From Bathymodiolus brooksi (lineage: Eukaryota; Mollusca; Bivalvia; Mytilida; Modiolidae): a stretch of DNA of 64,000 nt. Both the position numbers and the translations under genes were made by a program. Shown in pieces: positions 60,321 through 64,000 of the stretch. Below the pieces are notes generated by a model that ran no database searches, was not told the DNA's origin, and saw only the letters and a list, made by a program, of their open reading frames with translations. The DNA is taken from contig OY804576.1 in the NCBI GenBank assembly GCA_963680875.1, forward strand, positions 76,327,668-76,391,667, read 5' to 3'. Each line of letters starts with the position of its first letter. Positions within the stretch are counted from its first letter, which is position 1.

Positions 60321-61665
60321 GTATTTAGATCTCCCTAAAAGTTCCCACCTCTGAAAAATATTCTATATCCTTACATGTGAACACGTAATCTGGCTAATAT
60401 TTGCTTGTTGATACAAAAGTAAAATTAGTGCCGAGAGCCAATATGTATTAAATCTATTTGAGCAGTCAAAATTGCATCAACTGGATATTTTTTGTTTCAT
60501 ACTGTCACTGACAAAGCTTTTCTGGTACCCGATTCATGTTGAGCAACGATAAGAAACGGTATCAGTATAGTATAGGCGCGGACTCCATATCTAGGACATC
60601 ACCAAACCCGATTAGAACGACGCTTGTTTTTGCTCTTTTTAGAAAATTTGACTGTTATTTTGGGTTTTATCACAATGCACCTATAAACACAATATACGTA
60701 CATGTACGTACAACGTATATTGTCGGAAAATATATAATTGATTTGCTCTCGCTGTTTTCTCAGACAGAAAAACATGGTCGCTATGGGCAATTCTCGTTTC
60801 TGGTTGGCTAATCTTCTCCTCTGATAGTTCATGATCATGTCCAAATGATTTGTAACTACATGATATATGTGCGGTCATCTACATGGATTCCTCATGAATT
60901 ATTGATTTGTCAAAAAACATGGCCACAATTAGCAATTACTGTTTCTGATTGGATGAAATTTGAAAATCTCTCCCAGAAACTACAAGCCCAAATGAGTTTT
61001 AACTTAGTGTAAATGATGTCTGTGAGTTTCTATACAAATGTTTCAAATTTCCCTTTGATCTTGACCACCATGGGAATTTTTTGCTTCCGATTGTCTGAAA
61101 GCTTATCTGTGCCAGAACTTTGTATCTTTTCACAAAGGCTCATGATATTTGGCAAGTGAGTGCTCCACCTTAAAACGATGTGCAGCATAACATTATGGTG
61201 CACCTTCCACCTTAACCTCGGACTTCCAGGTCAAATTATTCGATGTCTATATCACGCGATAACTTTAGTAAATTTTTATTGCAAAATTTTGCATGAACAT
61301 AAATATGAATATCTTGGATAATTACTTCTTGTGGGTGCAATTGATATACTGCGAGGGATAATGTTCACCAATATTTGTGCAATAAACGTTTTATTGTACA
61401 ACAGAATATTACAAATGAGGAGCGAGCACAACTTTAACCAGTCGATTACGTCATGACTTAACACTATATTGCACAAGTCCAAATACCGGGTAATAATATG
61501 CGAAATTTAGCAAATATATGTGAATTTTGATCAAAGTTCTTCAGCATTATAAGCAACTATTGTTACCCGAGAGTACCGCTGGTGCTGTATGTAAATGAAT
61601 AATTGTTCGTTTATTATAACATTGCTAGATATACTAAAGTAAATATTATAACGTCTTTCTACACG
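60321..61665. other. AT-rich DNA, no gene supported
   Basis: Short overlapping frames on both strands at 60536-60878 have no recognisable homology. A small palindrome (ACGTACATGTACGT) lies near 60698. Weak similarity to the pearl/CvA core (CTCCCAGAAACTACAAGCCC) lies near 60970. Confidence 0.4.
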
Positions 61666-61670
61666 GATAC

Positions 61671-63211
61671 CAGGGGCGGATCCAGGATTTCAAGTTAGAG
61701 GGGGCGTACTTAAAAAAATTGCGCCGAGCGGAGGGAGGCGCGAAAATTGTTGGGGTATTTCGTGTGAGAATTCGCGATTTTACGCCAAAAAAGCAGATTA
61801 CAGAATCTCTCTCCTACCCCTAACCTCCAATTCTAAAAATAAAACCGTGATGAGCAAACTATATTGTATGTCAGATTTGTAGTTTAAGTTTCACTTCAAT
61901 CCATTGAGTGGTTATTTAGGAGTTGCGGGTTGCAGAATCCTCCTCTTACCCCCTCCACCCGGCCTTCAATGAAAATTCTAAAAAACATTGTGCACAACTA
62001 CAATGTATTTCAAGTACATTATATAGTTTAAGTCAATCAATTGCGTGGTTACAGTCAGGGGAGTTGCGGATTGCAGAAATCTTACAGACGGACGGACGAA
62101 CGGACGGAGATCAAGTGTTTGAGCAACGGGCGTAAAAATCTCATTACACTAAAAGGTCAAACAACAAAAATGTATCAAAGTTCTCGAGAAATATGCTTAC
62201 GGAAATCAGGTGTGAGATGTGCATAAACCATTTTGTCGAGATTATTTTCACACTTTCATGTGCAGTTGTAGATATTAATTTATTACAAATAAATTGTAGT
62301 CAGAATTTTTTGTTAAAAATGTGTAAAAAAATTGTCCAGACATCCATTGGTAGATATAAATAATATAAACGTATACGGACAAAGGATTTGTACACACTTT
62401 CTTGTGCAGATACCTCGGGCAGATGCAGATTGTTACAAATAAATTGCCGCTATTTTTTTTATTTTTTTTTATTAATATGTTACTTTTGTATTTTAATGTA
62501 CAATATACCAACGCGTATTTTTACTGATCTTTACTTGAAAAGTAAAAGGCAACATTTTCGGGTATTTATATACAAATCAAATTTATATTTTTTTTTCATA
62601 TGAAATTGCAGAATTTCGAATTCAAGAACTATTTGAACCATTATTTAAAGAGAAGTGACCATTTTCTTGGGACACTCAAGTTTCTACACACTGTCTCAGT
62701 TTCATCATCTGATTCTCTCGTTATAGGTTTTCGTTGTATGTTTTATAAATGAGATCAATTGTTAAATTAATTATTCGAAGTATTGATTGAATTTACTTTT
62801 TAGTTTACCTTTGACTTTTCTCCTCTCGTCGAGGAATAAGAAATGTATCCAATCTTGCTTGTTTTCTTGGCCTAGAATTTTCGTCCATTTTATAATTTCT
62901 AAATAGCACGTGTACATGTAGTTGTAAAATTGACTGCAGAAATAATGTTTAATTAGCGTGAGAAAATAGTTGATGTCTGGTACCTCGGAACCAATCAGAA
63001 TGGAATAATCTTTGAACTACTGACGGCGAATACATATATGAATCAGCGAACACATCCAACGTGTATTTACAATGTGTAAGAATATTTTACTACAGGTCAC
63101 GAGTTAACCATTCATGAAAAAGTTATTTATTGAACTGCTTAATTAACGTTGTATAACATATGCTTTGCGAATTTTAGAGGGGACGCACGCCCCCCTCTAA
63201 ATCCGCCACTG
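61671..63211. mobile_element. 1541-bp non-autonomous DNA transposon, GATAC duplication
   Basis: The left end CAGGGGCGGATCCAGGATTT and the right end (reverse complement CAGTGGCGGATTTAGAGGGG) are imperfect inverted repeats followed on both sides by a GGGGGCGT-like block. GATAC flanks both ends (61666-61670, 63212-63216). Inside there is a degenerate tandem repeat of about 130 bp (near 61796, 61928 and 62057, each with TTGCAGAAT-like and CCTCTTACCCC-like phrases) and a GGACGGACGAACGGACGG stretch. No transposase. A solo end of the same family lies at 46219-46328. Confidence 0.75.
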
Positions 63212-63389
63212 GATACAATGCCGCATAGCTTTGATTCGACTTAAAAGAAATCGAAGTTGAAAACAAAGTGAGGACTTCTCAACAACCGCCTTCGCATTCT
63301 ATCCTAACATATGAAGTTACATAAATTCATGTTGGCGCGGCCGCCAAATATTTTGGTGCTATTTTATTTTGTTGTATTTCATTTTAGCA
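63212..63389. other. Short unique stretch
   Basis: The first five bases are the right GATAC duplication; a GCGCGGCCGCC patch lies near 63334. No feature was recognised. Confidence 0.4.
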
Positions 63390-63540
63390 TTTTCAACACA
63401 GGCAGGAGCGTAGCTGGAAGTAAAACTATGTGCAATCAAAGAACTTTGGCGAGGGGTCTGGGGGCTGCCGAAGGCCCATATCGGGTCCAAGGGGGCAAAG
63501 CCCCCCGGAAGGCCAGCGTTTCTAGCAATTAGAGAGGGCA
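63390..63540. mobile_element. GCGTAGC-type DNA-transposon fragment
   Basis: GGAGCGTAGCTGGAAGTAAA, then GGCGAGGGGTCTGGGGGCTG and CAAGGGGGCAAAGCCCCCCG. The GCGTAGC end followed by G-rich blocks resembles the element at 26598 and hAT-type MITE ends. Right end not identified. Confidence 0.45.
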
Positions 63541-64000
63541 ATTCCTGTTGTTAAATCGCTCCTTTTTTTACCATCACGTTTCATACAGAAAACATTCATC
63601 GGTTGACAGAACACTTCAGGAAGTTAATATATATGAACAAAGGAAATATGAGGTACAACACCTGTTAAAAAAGAAATGCCTCGATTCCTGAAACCTGCGA
63701 CTTGTTCCTATAAATTCAGTTATGTACCGTCCGCCTTGGTTATTAAAATTTTATTTTTAGAAAGCTAGCGAATCATCAATGTTTGTTCTGATGGATACTA
63801 AATATTTGCTTTTTAAAAAGCTTTGCTGATTAACGGAGATGTTACAAAGTAAAACTGAAAAAATATTTAAACAAAAATAGGAACACGTTATTGTATGCAC
63901 CTTTTGATTCGCAGTCTGTTCATATTGCCATATTGTCCACTTGTTTTAAGTGTTATTTTGTATATTTGTAATACAAATTTGGCAATACAAAATAATTCAA
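63541..64000. other. AT-rich DNA, nothing recognised
   Basis: No exon or repeat recognised up to the window end. Confidence 0.5.

Noticed and set aside
60536..60878. Overlapping frames on both strands near 60.6-60.9 kb
   Set aside because: No recognisable domain and no exon signals that hold together.
62090..62112. GGACGGACGAACGGACGG microsatellite-like stretch as a regulatory site
   Set aside because: Short and imperfect, inside a non-autonomous transposon; no support for a function.

Overview
The window is eukaryotic, AT-rich and dominated by repeats. It looks like a marine bivalve mollusc, possibly mussel-like. This rests on three things: tRNA-derived SINEs with the conserved 3' tail common in bivalves, a pearl/CvA-type tandem-repeat element, and a degenerate gene of a type I associate with large molluscan families. 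I cannot name the species. No bacterial features, CRISPR arrays or rRNA/tRNA genes were seen.

Only one intact protein gene can be supported. It is the Golgi PAPS transporter SLC35B2 (PAPST1, slalom) on the + strand. Two coding exons (44958-45162 and 47509-48605) join in phase to give 433 residues, the usual family length. Its 5' UTR exon(s) were not identified. Broken or partial coding sequence also occurs: a frameshifted EAD/SPDTD gene relic (498-1610), a RecQ-like helicase exon inside a foldback transposon (5306-5423), the 3' part of a LINE reverse transcriptase (23913-25391), and a Mutator-transposase-like fragment (55695-56078).

Layout: 1-4.8 kb, gene relic and unique AT-rich DNA. 4.8-5.95 kb, a MULE-like foldback element. 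6.2-8.1 kb, old repeats and a SINE. 8.2-11.5 kb, a pair of inverted terminal-like repeats enclosing a SINE. 14.1-22.3 kb, a very large pearl/CvA-like element with about 46 core repeats of about 166 bp in dimers of 332 bp. 23.6-25.4 kb, a LINE nested in a SINE. 26.4-27.8 kb, three small transposon remnants. 28.4-43.3 kb, a minisatellite array of about 14.8 kb with a 27-bp unit and higher-order structure. 43.7-48.6 kb, small elements and SLC35B2. 50.6-53.8 kb, a 78/82-bp tandem array. 55.4-63.5 kb, further MITEs, SINEs and a 24-bp minisatellite.

Most long open frames in the three arrays are artefacts of repeat periods divisible by three (27, 78 and 24 bp) or of stop-poor repeat units. They should not be annotated as genes. 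I found no convincing new multi-gene system. The most notable items are the exon-carrying foldback element, the nested higher-order structure of the 27-bp array, and the tail-only SINE insertions that break at microhomology.
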